Below, one piece after another: positions 52,058 to 64,000 of a stretch of DNA of 64,000 bases. Numbering within the stretch: the stretch's first letter is position 1; each line of letters starts with the position of its first letter. The notes beneath the pieces were generated by a model. That model was given only the letters and a program-made list of their open reading frames with translations. It did not search any database and was not told the origin of the DNA. The position numbers and the translations under genes are program-made. Origin of the DNA: Ascidia mentula (Eukaryota > Chordata > Ascidiacea > Phlebobranchia > Ascidiidae); the NCBI GenBank assembly GCA_947561715.1, contig OX387197.1, positions 10,599,001 to 10,663,000 of the forward strand, in the 5' to 3' direction.

Positions 52058-55000
52058 TTACAGCAGGAACTGCGATATTCTGGAAACTAAATTAACAATG
52101 CATTCAGAATCATCAAAGTCAGAAGATAGCTTTAGGCTCTTGTTGTCTGGCCCACAACGCAACAAAATCCCATTCCATTGAAAACTTCGAATGGCATTCA
52201 TTATAATATCACTGGAACAGCTTTCAGCTGTGGAAACAATTTCGATGTTAAATAAATTTACTAAGTTAATTTACATGAGGGTAGTTTTTCAAGTGGTTTA
52301 CCATGAATTTAGTACATATATCTGTGTACATCATATTTGCGACATACAATTATTTTTTTAAATGTAAACAAAGGTTTAATGCACCTCTCACACATTTTGA
52401 TTTCACCAATCGATCATGAGCAGCAGCAATCATTTGCTGTTTCAAAGTTAGTTCTGAAATGGGTTCCGCAGTTGTGGTGAGGTTGTGTAACTGCATACTT
52501 GCCACCACATAACCTTCCACATGCCCAGCTAAGATGGACTGTTTTGCAATAAGTTGTTGTGCCATTGTTAGGTTGACCTTCACACCAAAAGGAATATTTT
52601 CTGTCTGTGTGCATTAAAGAAAAATATTTACAAATACGCACCTTTAGCCACTGATCTGAAAATGTGTCAAGGTCATCTGCATCGAAGCAGAGTTCGCGAG
52701 CAGCTTCAGAATTTCGCACAGCAGTGCTTACACCATACACTTCACTAGCCAAGCAACCACTTGACAAAAGGGAATCAATTGCTTGGTTTACTGTTCTCTC
52801 CAGGCTATCAGTGACCTACAACAAGGTGATCCATAATGCAGACAACACTGACATGTTGGTTAAAGACTTATCAGAAGAAGCACATATGTGATTCATTAAA
52901 ATATGCAGTTAAATGAAGCAAATCATTATTTATTAATTACACTCTCAATCAAATCCATTTATTTAGTATTTCTACACATTGTGCTCACGTCACACATTAT
53001 GAGATCCATCTGCAATAAATCGATTAGTTCCAGGCTTCTTTCCTGCAAGGAAGACCTCAAAAAAGATTTGTGCAGACAATCTGGTAAATCGTCGGTTTCA
53101 AGACATATGAGCTTTCCAGCAGAAGATTTTTTCAATATTTCAATTTGCTTTTCAAGTACAGAAAATCTGTAACCTGTGACTGCTGCCACAGCAAGTGCTG
53201 CATAAAAGCACAGGAATATAAAAATTACAGCAATAACCACAGTCAAAATATTCTGTAGCACTTCATATTTGGATTTAAATCTGTGACGGTGAATGTAAGC
53301 ATGATGCAATGTGCTTTAACTTCAGTTTTACCAACAGTACTTGTAGTGTGGTTAATATGTATGAATAACAACACTCAAGGACAATAATGTTGCAGCAATA
53401 AAAATGCAAACTGCTATTTCCAGGGAAACAATAATTGTTATGATGGTAAAAATGAATGATTTTGGGTTCGATCAAATACTAAATAAATCTTTTTTTCTGT
53501 TGGCATGTCCTTACTAAAAGAATTCGAGACATTTAATACAGTGCATGACAAACTAAGCAATGATATTTATGTGCCAAAACTGTTTTGTGGCACCACTTGT
53601 TTTGTATATTTATCATAACATTTGATCTCCAATGTCACTTACCAACTACAGATTCCACTGCATAAACTGGGGCCAAGGCGTTGCTGTAATAAGCCAGCTC
53701 AAACACTTGTGGCACTTCCAATACTGGCTTGATAAACAAACAAATGTCACTTTTGCTGCTCCTGCTTGCGTGTGACATATGTGGACACATATCCCCGAAA
53801 CTGTAAATATTCATGAAAATACATGTATTTTTCATAATTAGGATTAAGCGAGGACAAATTTTACCTTGAGTTCTCAGACCCAGAAGACTGATGGTCATCA
53901 ACTTCTGAAAGCAGTTGGGTTTCATCATAGACCCCGGACTCCGAGAGACTCATGTAAACACCGGTGGGTAAAGGGTTGCTGCAAACAGGATCAGTGTTCA
54001 CTGATGGTATGTCGCTATCGGACAGGTCGGGTGTCTCTGCTTGGTCAAAAGGTGAAGAATTGCTGCTTTCTTTTGGAATCGCTTCATCCACGTCCAGTCC
54101 AGAATCGGCGCTCTGCCTGCTTTTCAGGCTGATGAAACTTGAGCTTCTGCTCCTTTTTGAAGGTGAACAGTCCAAAGCTACAAGCCTTGTGCCAAGGAGG
54201 TTGATCGCGTGTAATACAACTTCACTAAATTCTCCTGAAACACATCAATCGTTAAACATAAGCAAAGTTTTAGTGAGTTCAATATCATTTTCAAAATCAA
54301 AAAATTTCCACAAAAAACATAGATTACGAACTAGTGAAAATGGTAATAGTGTCACCTGTAAAACCGATGTCACTTTTTCTTGTCAACAAATCAGTAACGA
54401 GATGCCTAAAGCTGCGCACCAACGTAGGCATAGTAACGCCTGATCGGAAGTGATGTAAGAGTAGGAATGCGACCAAATTCGTGGACATGAACGCTTTGCA
54501 CTTCACCCCATCTAAAATTTAGTTGTTTGGTTAAACATAGTTCGGTTAAATCTACAGTTTTACACAAAAAAGCAATACCCAACAATACACATCACTAACG
54601 TAAATTCCGCAAAAAGTAGTGTTGCAATAAAAAGAACAGCTTGCGTTAGAGTTTCAAGCGATTATAGTTATTTTAAAGCCACGGAATTATAACTTCTGCT
54701 AACTGTAGATCATTCGCTCAGCAAGGAGGGTGACCAACTTCCGGTCGTCCTGATACTGTTGGGAATCTTCCAATATTTGTGAAGAGGATGGGTGTGACGT
54801 TTTATGAATGTGAGGCGTGGTTACAGTTTGTTGCAGCGAAAAGTCGAAGGACGGGGTTGATCGGGAACGCACCGCCTGAAAATGTATTACGAGTTTTTAC
54901 AGTTGGAAGACAATGTGGTTTTTGCTCAATACATTTAAGCCGGTGTTTGTTGGTTGGTTGTCGAGTTTCTCCTTACCTGTCCTGTTATTACAACACTCCT

Positions 55001-58000
55001 TCCACAGAGAAAAGCAAGCGTTCCCGGAAAAGACCTAAAATTTCTGTTAACCTACCGCAGAAACCACACTGTAATGCGATCAGAAATGAGCAGGAGATTT
55101 CAATGTCTGAAATTTTTCATCGTGTATTTTCGCCTAGTTTTTTAGGACAAGACGCACGAAGTGATAATAAACAATCAACTGAATCAATGCAGGTGAAATT
55201 GACCAATTTCCAAGCAACGCCTACTATTCTATTCCGAGTTAAACGATTCAAGTTTACGTCCGTGGCACAATTTGAATTTATTTAAGGACGTACATAAAAA
55301 GCACCAGAGATAAGGACCAGTTGAACCAATTCGTTATATGTGCAAGGGCGGAAACTTTTGAAAACGCCCATTTCCAGTTCAGGAACTAAACGCGGACTTA
55401 ACAAGCAGACCAAGTTCACCTCATCTCAAACTGATATTTTAGTCATGGTGGTTTTCCAAACAACTATTTCATTGACACAGAGTCCATAGACCAATAAGAA
55501 TCCAACCAGCAAAAAATAAAGTATTTTTTTAACAAACAGCAAGCTAAGAGCAATCAACGTTCCAACACAGGGCAGGACCCCCTGGCGAAGATTGAGGGGC
55601 GCCACCCCCGACATTTTCTAAATGTAACATCATAATCACGTCTTTTTTAGCATTCGTCGGTTTAACCGCAGCAAAGGCACAGGTGCATTTTTCGTCTGAT
55701 TACACTCATAAAGATGCTTATTCGCGATCTACAATTGCGCAACAGAAGCGAAATCACTTGTGGGTGACGAACATGTACAAGAAAGAGGGTTATTGTTTGT
55801 ATGGAGAAAATTGACTGCCGAGTTCCTCGCAAAACATTTATTCAACCCCACGTTTCGTCCATTTTCGTCGGTCGGCAAGCTACATCGCCGTCAATGTTAA
55901 CATAGGCTCTATAACCTGTACATACGGCGTGCAAACGACCTTCTAAAGTTGACATATATATTCACCGCTTTCAAATTTTGTGCAAAACTCTACGCCTATG
56001 CCAGGATCATCCTGAGGAGCGTAAATACACGGTAGCATTTAGACGAGCAAACTTATCCGGGATAATTCACCACGCAACTATTTCCGCATAAGTGTAAAAT
56101 GAGATTGGACAATTGAGACCAAACCCGAAACAATGATACCGGACATTTATCAAACAAAATGCACACAAGAGTGATGGCATAGTCACTGTGTTCAATAAGA
56201 TTCGCACGATGGGACCGCAGATAACGTATGATGCCTTTGCAAATATTTCCTCTACGTTCAACTTCCTTGTATGTTACAAGTACCAAAGGGCATGTGCAAA
56301 ATTGCTGCACATTGCTCCAAAACAGGAGATAATTTCCTAAGTTTATAGGCTCACATTTCGAAATAAGTGTTTGCGAATGTTGCAGAAAAATGCAACAACA
56401 AAACTCGGGTTGTAACAAGGATTAAACGAATTCGTTGTCTCTCACAGTATACCAGTACTTTTAAGTCTACGATTGTCTGTTATTACAGACTTTATATTTA
56501 GTCGATAGGAATTATTAGGTCGATAATCCGCACAATTGACGTTGTGGTTTGGCGGCGCATTAAACTCTTTTACAAACCAAGATTGTAAAACTTTTAAGAA
56601 CGATACCAGAATCGAGAGTTTACGGTTTTTACCCGTAGAAAGTAGCAAAATTGAAACTGCCGAACATCGTTGCATGTTAATAAGATCGCTGTTGTTAACA
56701 AATACAAGTATTTCGCTATTTCATCGAATGCGCAATTGATTATCCGCAAAGGTTTGTTATTTTCGACAGTGGCCGCCAATTTGAACAGCAATAATTCACC
56801 GACTTAACATCAGCTGTGAACAACGGGTTCAAGGGCCACTTACACCAGCAACGGTTTCCGCGAATTAGTCTGGGCGCCCTACATTTGAAAAACACAAGGT
56901 TTTGTAGCAACTTAAGTGGCAATAGTGTTTACATGAACAAACGTTCAAATTCACCAATGAATGCACTATCGCAGCTTACAACGCTACAAGACCATGATAA
57001 TAAGAGTATTTGTGGGAGGTGGTGTTGGACGTTGAACCGTCGATAAAACATTAATTATTTAAGAAGTAGACAGACTGCGAGTTGGACCTTACACAATTAG
57101 TGTTTGGCAAGCAGAAATTAAATTGAAGTCCACCAAGCAGGTCACAGTTACGATAGAAATTTGATAAAAGCAACTATTTTACAAAAACCACAAGGTAAAA
57201 CACGGAATATAAATATTTTAATTTTCAAGCAATTTCGGACATAATGTCCGAATGCATTTCGGCACCGAGCGTTAAATGCTATTCTGCGTCGCGCCTTGGC
57301 TTGTAATGTTTGGACGTCGCAATCGCGATTCTAGGATTTTTTTGAGGTCTCTATAGCCAATAATATGCAACCAGGAGTGCAATGTCGCCTATTACTCACC
57401 GAGATATAGCCGCATCATTTTGTAACAATGGGTTTTGTTTTTGCGTTTTTGGTTGAACTTGGGCCAACTTAAAACTACTCCATGTTTTTGCAAACGAACG
57501 TTGGCTGTTATATCGCAAAAATTACTGCAATACGTTACTTGCTTGTAATGTTAAATACACGTGGTAAAAGCCCGAAAATGTTTTTTCATTGAAATAGAAA
57601 AAACAGCGGGATGCATAACATGCCCACTATGAATCAATTTGTTTTAGTAACTGACGTACGACAACGTTTATATTTTTTTGCAAAAGTGCATTGCGGCGGT
57701 TTGCAATATGTTTATCAACCAGACGCAAACAAGTTCGCGAATTAGCATGAATGGACTTTGAATCGACATTTTACGCCTTGCGAGCCGCAGACTGAGCATG
57801 TTGGGCAAAATTGGCGTCATTGGTTTCGTTTGTCAACACATTAACGATTTTCTTTGCTGCAAATCATTTATCTGGCAGATGTATGTAATTACAAGCCAAC
57901 CGATACGGGACACGAAAAAACTCGAGTTGGTGGCGGGGAAACGTGATGCGCATAAAGATTTGTAGGAAGTTTACACAGGATATTTTAAGGTAATGATAGA

Positions 58001-60346
58001 TGCAGTATATACCTATTTCCATTGAACATGAAATTCACAGCCACACATACTCTTAAAAACACTTTTGTGTAATTTACTTATTTTTTTCTAAAAGTAGACA
58101 AACACACTTACATCAACACCAAGATTAGGATCACTGTTAATGAGGGTGACCTGTTCATACAGTGACTTAGATCTTGGAAGATTTGAATTTGTTATGGGTA
58201 AATCACACAAAGGTGATGACACAATTTCTTGAATAGTTTTCTAAAAAATACAAACATTTTAATCGACACCCGCAACTAAAATATTTTATGTTTTTGCTGA
58301 CCTTCAATGACTGGGGTGCACCGAAGTTGACCCGTATGTGTCCATAGAAACCACACGCCATTTTTGCAATTGTAAATATGGAAGTCAAAAATGTCTCTGG
58401 CTTTTTACTTTGACCCTTCAAGTGGAACAAAGTTAGTAAAATCCAACCACAATAATTGCAATTCATTCAATCCCACCATAAGCTCTCCATCAAAATTTCC
58501 ATCCATCAGCTTTTCATAACTAACACATACAGGTACCACAGTCACATCAGAAATAACGCCTTTTAACACTGATTCAACAACAACAGAAAAAATTCCAGTT
58601 TTAGGTTGGTTCGGAAGCCCACTTCTTGTTCTTGTACCCTCTGTGACAAGGTATGTAATAGTGAAGGGCAACGTTTGCAAACTAAACTCAGAAATTAACA
58701 TATTATGAAATTAAAGCGTTTAAACATCGGAAGTTTTAAAAAAATATAAAAAACATTACCAATAAAAACTTCCAGGCTTTGGTTTTGCTTCAAAAGTTCC
58801 GTTACATACTGAAATTAAAATTGGAACAATCAATGGTGGATCAATAAAAACATAAATCAATAAAGCTTTGTCCCATGCAGATTTTCATGTACATTTAAGC
58901 ACCATTTTGTTGAAGCATGATAATAATCAATAAAAGGTATACAATTGATGTTAACTTTGTCATTCACAATACGAAAAGTGTACAAATACCTTATCACAAC
59001 CCATTAGGATGGAGCTAAATCAGTTTATAATTTAGGTCTAACTTTTCACAACCAAAATAGGTTGTTAGAATGACAAATAGCAAAATCTAATTTAACAGTT
59101 TTGTTGCAGAATTACCGCATTAAGTACTGCTCTGTATATATAATCCTTTCTAATTCCTTTGTCTATCTTTCTTCTGATGAAAAATCCACCAACATGTCTC
59201 ATAACTGATCTGTGCAAAAAGATTTTTAGAAATAAGTAAGAGAAGTAAAATCACATACGACTTTTTAATAGCTACCTAAAAAGTGGAATATTTAAGTTAT
59301 TTCCGCTGGCAACAAAGGGAGAGCGAACTTCACTGTGGTACAATAACAGTGTCAACAAAATGTAATCAAAGTGACTAAAATGCAAAGGCAAGTACAGCAC
59401 AGGATTGTTGTCCTAAAAAAAGGTAAATAACATATATATAAATATGTTATAAATTTAAAACAAGAAAAATTTCACTAAACTTAGACAAAGCTTTGTATGG
59501 TACCTCAGATATTGCTCGTAACACTTCCAATTGGCCTTCATGCAAGTGTACAGAGGATGTAAGTTGCCTTAACAGTGTCAAAAACAACCAACCACAAAAC
59601 CTGGAAAGATTTTTTCATGTTAATGTACCAACTACCATAAAATAACATTGTCCACTACAGAAACAAATGCCCACTTCAAAGACTTTGATGTTACAGTAGC
59701 AAGCATTTCGTCAAGATAGATGGCAGCCCTTTCCATTAACTGTTGTTCAAGAATTTTATCTTGATTTGGATTTGCATCTTTCCCTGGCGTTTCAGTGGAA
59801 CAAATTGTTTTTTGCACTGCATGATGTAACCTTTATACACAGTGTATGAAAAACAACACGGAATAAGAGGACATTTATGACGGACAATTGACCTACTTTT
59901 CATCTGCTAAAATTGTTTGCTTCACCATGTTAAGGTTTGGGTATCCATGGTTTGTTCGTTTTGAAGTTGTTATATAAAAGTAATAAAAAATTCTTGTTAA
60001 AAAGCCCCTGTAGAAAAATACTATGTTTTAAATAATGTAATTGCATATCTCTTCTTGGAAGTACTAATTACTTCTCTTGTAGTCCAGGAATATGGAGCAG
60101 GTTGTAAAATGGGCGTTGCGATAATGCAACAATATCAATTGAGTCCATGTCAGCTTGTGATCCTGGTGCATTCTGAAATTAAAGGAGTTTTACAAGTAAC
60201 TGAACCATAGTTAATAATAAAACATATACCAGTGGCTTCCAATGTGTTCCTCCCATTGCCGGGCGTTTTATGCCAACATCAAGGTAAGAAGTATCAAATT
60301 TCCTCTTGTATTCAAATAAACTAACTTCATTTTCACAACTTGCCAT
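52058..60346 (-). CDS. GPAM: Glycerol-3-phosphate acyltransferase, mitochondrial type
   Basis: Nineteen exons, all in phase, give 925 residues: 60230-60346, 60072-60172, 59897-60007, 59675-59830, 59504-59600, 59276-59412, 59116-59209, 58760-58808, 58477-58640, 58302-58415, 58112-58240, 54704-54755, 54356-54511, 53865-54234, 53643-53800, 52989-53197, 52642-52815, 52385-52604 and 52058-52227. It transfers a fatty acyl group to sn-1 of glycerol-3-phosphate, the first step of glycerolipid synthesis. Acyltransferase motifs: HX4D (His205-Asp210), GNNLNIP (231-237) with GGFFIRR (247-253), EGTRTRSG (288-295) and VVPVCVSYEK. The C-terminal half matches GPAM at FMSTNLVA, VPQVFELAYYSN and AESCSSDIIMNA. 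Vertebrate GPAM spans the outer mitochondrial membrane twice. A roughly 120-residue Ser-rich insert (514-633) is unusual. Intron 11 is 3.36 kb. The start is the first in-frame ATG. Confidence 0.92.
54756..58111. other. Large GPAM intron
   Basis: 3.36 kb separating the acyltransferase half from the C-terminal half of GPAM. No exon was recognised on either strand. It contains a hammerhead-like relic (55838-55890) and a short perfect palindrome, TTCGGACAT-A-ATGTCCGAA, near 57234. Confidence 0.6.
55838..55890 (-). other. Hammerhead-like relic in GPAM intron
   Basis: The minus strand ends in GGACGAAACGTGG and begins with CGATGT where CUGANGA would be expected. The flank TTATTCAACC beside ACGTTTCG resembles the copy at 1950-1968. 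The core box is degraded. Confidence 0.25.
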
Positions 60347-61106
60347 GATTGAGTATTTAAATAGCCTGCAGTAGAAGACTGCCTTTTTCTTCTCCAAACC
60401 AAACAGAAAAGTATTTTTGTACAAGTTTAGGACTAAGTCATACTCAGTAGCATTGAATGATATCCATTTTGTTACATTCCGCAATTACGGTTTTTATTTT
60501 TTCTACACACAAAACGAAAAAGTTACTGGTGAGAAAAAATGGGTGCAGAGGGACAAACGACCGATGAACCGAACAACAATGTTTGGCAAAGCATAAGTAT
60601 TATGTGCTTCGAAAACAATATTATCATAAACATTTTCCAAACGTGACATTAGCTTTCAAATCAACTGAGCTCACCTACAAAACCCAATACAAATTACCGC
60701 GTACCGCTATACCATGTTACACAGACAGACATGTGGCTTCTTCTGTTTCTATAAGACCTTGTGACTATCCAACCGTGGCAAAGGTTATTTCGATGACAAA
60801 TGCTGCAGGTGTGGACAATACTTGTTTTGCCAAGATATACATTACTTTGGTGTTTGTCCAATGAAAATATGATAATATTATAGACCTACATAATAGATGT
60901 CAGAAAATATCTGCCCCAACAGGTGGTACACCGCATAGCAAATAGGCGTTTGTCTGCTTGTCAGACCATTCATTTCCACAAAGCACAAACAGTTTATTTG
61001 AGCATTTAATGCAATTCGAAACTACATTAAAACATAAAGATGTACCGATGACATGAAGCTCCAGAATTTCAACTACTCGTAAAACTTAAAAGTCACGGTG
61101 GACATG
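60347..61106. other. Spacer between PGP-type gene and GPAM
   Basis: About 760 bases. On the minus strand an AATAAA near 60990 may be the polyadenylation signal of the upstream phosphatase gene, and the right-hand part of the spacer is its 3' UTR. The part next to 60346 is GPAM leader and promoter. A plus-strand open frame at 60583-60864 is not protein-like. Confidence 0.6.
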
Positions 61107-63789
61107 TTACGAACAAAATTCCGCCCAATCTCCAAGAGATGGCAACACGAAATCAGGAGATTTTTCCTTGGATTCCAAATCTGTACTTTCTAGGGCAGAA
61201 TTGAGTGTGGCTTCAGTTTCGACACCCGTGAGCACGAGCAACGTTTTTAACGCGTTTTGCTTTCCAAAAACTATGTCAGTTTTCATGTTGTCCCCCACCA
61301 TAATAGCACGGCTGGGATCGATATCAATAACTCTCTGAAACAGATAAACGAGATAAAAGTGTTAACACTAACTTCAAAATTGATTTGCGCACACAACGAT
61401 TATGTTGCAAACGGTTTCACCCAACTGAAACTCAATTCGCAGCTCGTAATTTCGGAATGATTAAATTTGTGCACAATGGCATTCTCATGCACAAAACCCC
61501 ACAAGAATTGTGAACTCTCGAAAGCTTCAAGACATGAACTTGTTTGTGACCAATGCCGCTTTATCCAATGCGCAGTGTCCTTACGCAAACTAAGGCAACG
61601 CTACTTGAATGATAATCAACGTTTGGGACATCATGGTTCAAGTTTACTTTGTGATATTCTTTAAATTATTTTACTTATCCGAACACAATTCGCATACAAC
61701 AGTTCTGCTGGTGTCTAAATTTATCCAATAAATCAGTTGCATGAACACCGCAAGGTTATACATCGGGTCAAGTGGAAACAAAAAGTGGCGTGATGCAAGT
61801 TAACTGTTTCGTCATAAGGAAGATAAAAGGGAGAATCAGCCAAATGTAAAAAAACGGCATGAAGAACACTTCTTTCAGTTATTAGTGGCGATTCACGCAG
61901 ATCAGGGTTGTCCGTTTGGCCCGAATTTTAAACCGTTTGGCGGGTAGTTTTCGCGTTTGGCTGTTTTTTTAATTGGCCGCAATTTTAGCTATTTTTAAGT
62001 TAATTCACTTCTATTTGACAATAATTATCACAAAAAAGTGTTGTAAATTATGTAACCACGGGTTATTTTCCAATGTTGTTCACTGTCATTTTAAAAACGC
62101 CTCCGTAAATAGATCACTTAATGACCTTTTGTAAACAAAATCCACAAAGATTTGACCGTTTTTGTATTCTTTATCTGACCTGACGCAGACTGCTCTGCTA
62201 TGAAAACATTTTTCCGTTTAATAAATACGTTTACAAACAATACTCAAATGCTTTCAATTGCCTCGTGAATTATAAGTTTGGCAACTCTTGTCGATTATCT
62301 GTATCTTGACAAAGGTAGGCCCATGTATTTTAACGTTTGGTTGCAAACCGATGTATTCATCGTCAAAAATTAGTGAAACTTCCACAACCTTAAAGGTTTC
62401 TCACATTATTTAACCTTTTCGTTAGAAGGCCAACCAGGGTTTATAGATAAATATAAAGGTTTTTGAAAGTATTGCTGAAAAACATGAGAATAACTTGATT
62501 GTAGCCCCTTATTGTCTCCTGACAGCAAACTAATTCGTGATTGCAAGTTAAGTTAACATTTAAAATGAGTAAAAATTCCCCAAAAATGCTGTGTAAATTC
62601 TACTCACCTGACTCAATAGTCCTATCGGTGCCCATGCCATTTTACATATTTATTGTTCATGAGCATTCAAGATGTTAAAGTGTAAAAATAAAATTTAATT
62701 ACCTTAATACATTGGAACATATATTGTCCAGGTTTACCCAGCCACACATCTGGTTGCCTTCCAGCTACAGTTGTTACTGCACTTACCATGCATCCTGTTC
62801 CAGGCACTACATACGGAGTGTCACCTGCAATTTTTCGACATGCATTAAAGCTAGCTTACATAGTTTGAATAAAGCTGTAATTTGACTAAGCATTTATTTA
62901 CTTTAGTATGTAAAACATAGTTTATATTAATATAAGTTTTTAACAATATTGTAAAAAATTTTTTGCATTTTGTGTACCCTTTTTTTTTGTTATTAACTGG
63001 TTTTAAAAAAAATATAATGAAGTATCAATTACCTAGTGGCAACCTAGCATCAAAGTTGGTGGCTAAAAATAAACAGTTGGGGTTGCGCAGATAGGAACCT
63101 GCTTTAATCAATTTTGTGAAGCTGATATGCCCATCGAATCCCACCAATACTGCACCTACATCAGGTTCAAGTGTGCATCTGAGTTGGGAAAGAATAACTG
63201 AATAATAGTGGACAATCTACATGGATTAGAATGTTACTTTTTTATGTCACTGTGTTCCTGACTGCATATTTCATTGTCAGGTCCAATACCAAAGTGTTTA
63301 ATATTGAGCTCATCTAGTTCCATAGCCATGCCTTTATTTCCAACAACATAAACTTTTGTATCAATCTGCAGTGAAAAACATACGTTCATATTTACATTAG
63401 ATTTAAATAATTTGCAAATAAACCTTTGCCACATGCTTCAGGTACAAAGCACTTGTGTAAGATGTGCCAAATATTTTTTCTTTGGCTGAGGGAAACCCCA
63501 ATGATGATAATTTGGTAACATATTCATCTCTTGATTTGGTGGTATTGTTTGTCACAAATATAACTTGTTTCCCAGCATTGTGAAGGAAGTTTACAACCGC
63601 TGCTGTTCCTGCATACATATAGTTTTTGACTATTTTGAAAGACTCAAGACATTAGACACACAAGTATTAATTTTACATACCTGGAATCGCATTAGTTCCC
63701 TTCCAAATCACACCATCACAGTCAAAAAGAAAGGTGTCACAAGAGGAAATAAGTTTATTAAACACTTCTTTAGAAAAAGCTTGTTGCAT
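61107..63789 (-). CDS. PGP: HAD phosphatase, PGP (phosphoglycolate / glycerol-3-phosphate phosphatase) family
   Basis: Six exons: 63681-63789, 63424-63608, 63238-63365, 63033-63178, 62703-62824 and 61107-61334, phases consistent, giving 305 residues as usual for the family. HAD motif I is FLFDCDGVIW, with the nucleophile Asp and the acid/base Asp two residues on. Motif II is VIFVTNNTTKS, the motif III Lys is in WLGKPG, and motif IV is MVGDNMKTDI. The C2-type cap lies between motifs II and III. Mammalian PGP hydrolyses 2-phosphoglycolate and glycerol-3-phosphate in the cytosol; its paralogue PDXP acts on pyridoxal phosphate, and the two cannot be separated with certainty by eye. The ATG is at 63789. 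The last intron (61335-62702, 1.37 kb) has no visible content. Confidence 0.9.
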
Positions 63790-64000
63790 ATTTGGTATTT
63801 TTCATCAATAAGTTAAGAAAAAAACAGATTTGCACTCTGAAATATTAAGTGAAAAATGCATGTAAACTTCTCCATATTACTAACATAAAAAGTTTATAGC
63901 ATAGAAGTTGACAGGGGTTAAACTGAAGAGTTTTGGTGTTTCTTGTTGCAGACCTCATCTGTAATACTAATTCAAGCATTGTTAAAATTCCAAGAATTAA
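63790..64000. other. Upstream flank of the PGP-type gene
   Basis: A/T-rich presumed promoter and leader on the minus strand; nothing specific is seen before the window ends. Confidence 0.5.

Noticed and set aside
52350..52384. GPAM ending at the stop at 52350
   Set aside because: A donor at 52385 joins in phase to an exon at 52058-52227 whose sequence fits the conserved GPAM C-terminus better.
60583..60864. Plus-strand 93-codon open frame between the PGP-type gene and GPAM
   Set aside because: No motif, no splice context, and it overlaps the presumed UTRs of minus-strand genes.

Overview
This is eukaryotic nuclear DNA. It holds eight multi-exon protein genes with clean GT-AG introns (mostly 50-500 bases), A/T-rich non-coding sequence and many small inverted repeats. 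The gene content is animal and points to an invertebrate chordate, most likely an ascidian tunicate such as Ciona: a MARP-type ankyrin gene, a 5-HT7-type receptor, GPAM, LRRC27 and an ALK-type glycine-rich domain, all in a compact genome. The organism is an inference. The gene models come from splice-site and reading-phase bookkeeping by eye; no alignment was run.

Layout. (1) 41-5651 (+): 3' part of a single-pass receptor with three FN3 domains, an ALK/LTK-type glycine-rich domain and a non-kinase tail. (2) 6563-12913 (+): an 18-exon gene for a 1103-residue NACHT - leucine-rich - protein kinase - KEN ribonuclease protein. This joins an NLR sensor to an IRE1/RNase L effector and is the outstanding item here. 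(3) 14289-18315 (-): LRRC27-like. (4) 19268-21762 (-): cytochrome b5-fused front-end fatty acid desaturase. (5) about 24475-27011 (+): ANKRD1/2-like (MARP) ankyrin protein. (6) 27012-44125: about 17 kb with no supportable gene, containing one convincing MITE. (7) 44126-49674 (+): 5-HT7-type GPCR. Between its TM4 and TM5 exons lies a phase-matched set of discoidin (F5/8C)-like exons that would insert 187 residues into extracellular loop 2. (8) 50962-51494 (+): small unrecognised membrane protein. (9) 52058-60346 (-): mitochondrial-type glycerol-3-phosphate acyltransferase, GPAM. (10) 61107-63789 (-): HAD phosphatase of the PGP (phosphoglycolate / glycerol-3-phosphate phosphatase) family.

How they relate. 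GPAM and the PGP-type phosphatase compete for glycerol-3-phosphate and lie head-to-tail on one strand, with a fatty acid desaturase further along, so the window has a lipid-synthesis flavour; this may be chance. The NACHT-kinase-KEN protein would link ligand sensing through NACHT/LRR oligomerisation to kinase-driven RNA cleavage, an innate-immunity or RNA-stress logic. Four degenerate hammerhead-ribozyme-like motifs, mostly intronic, and several hairpin or MITE-like repeats are scattered through the window.
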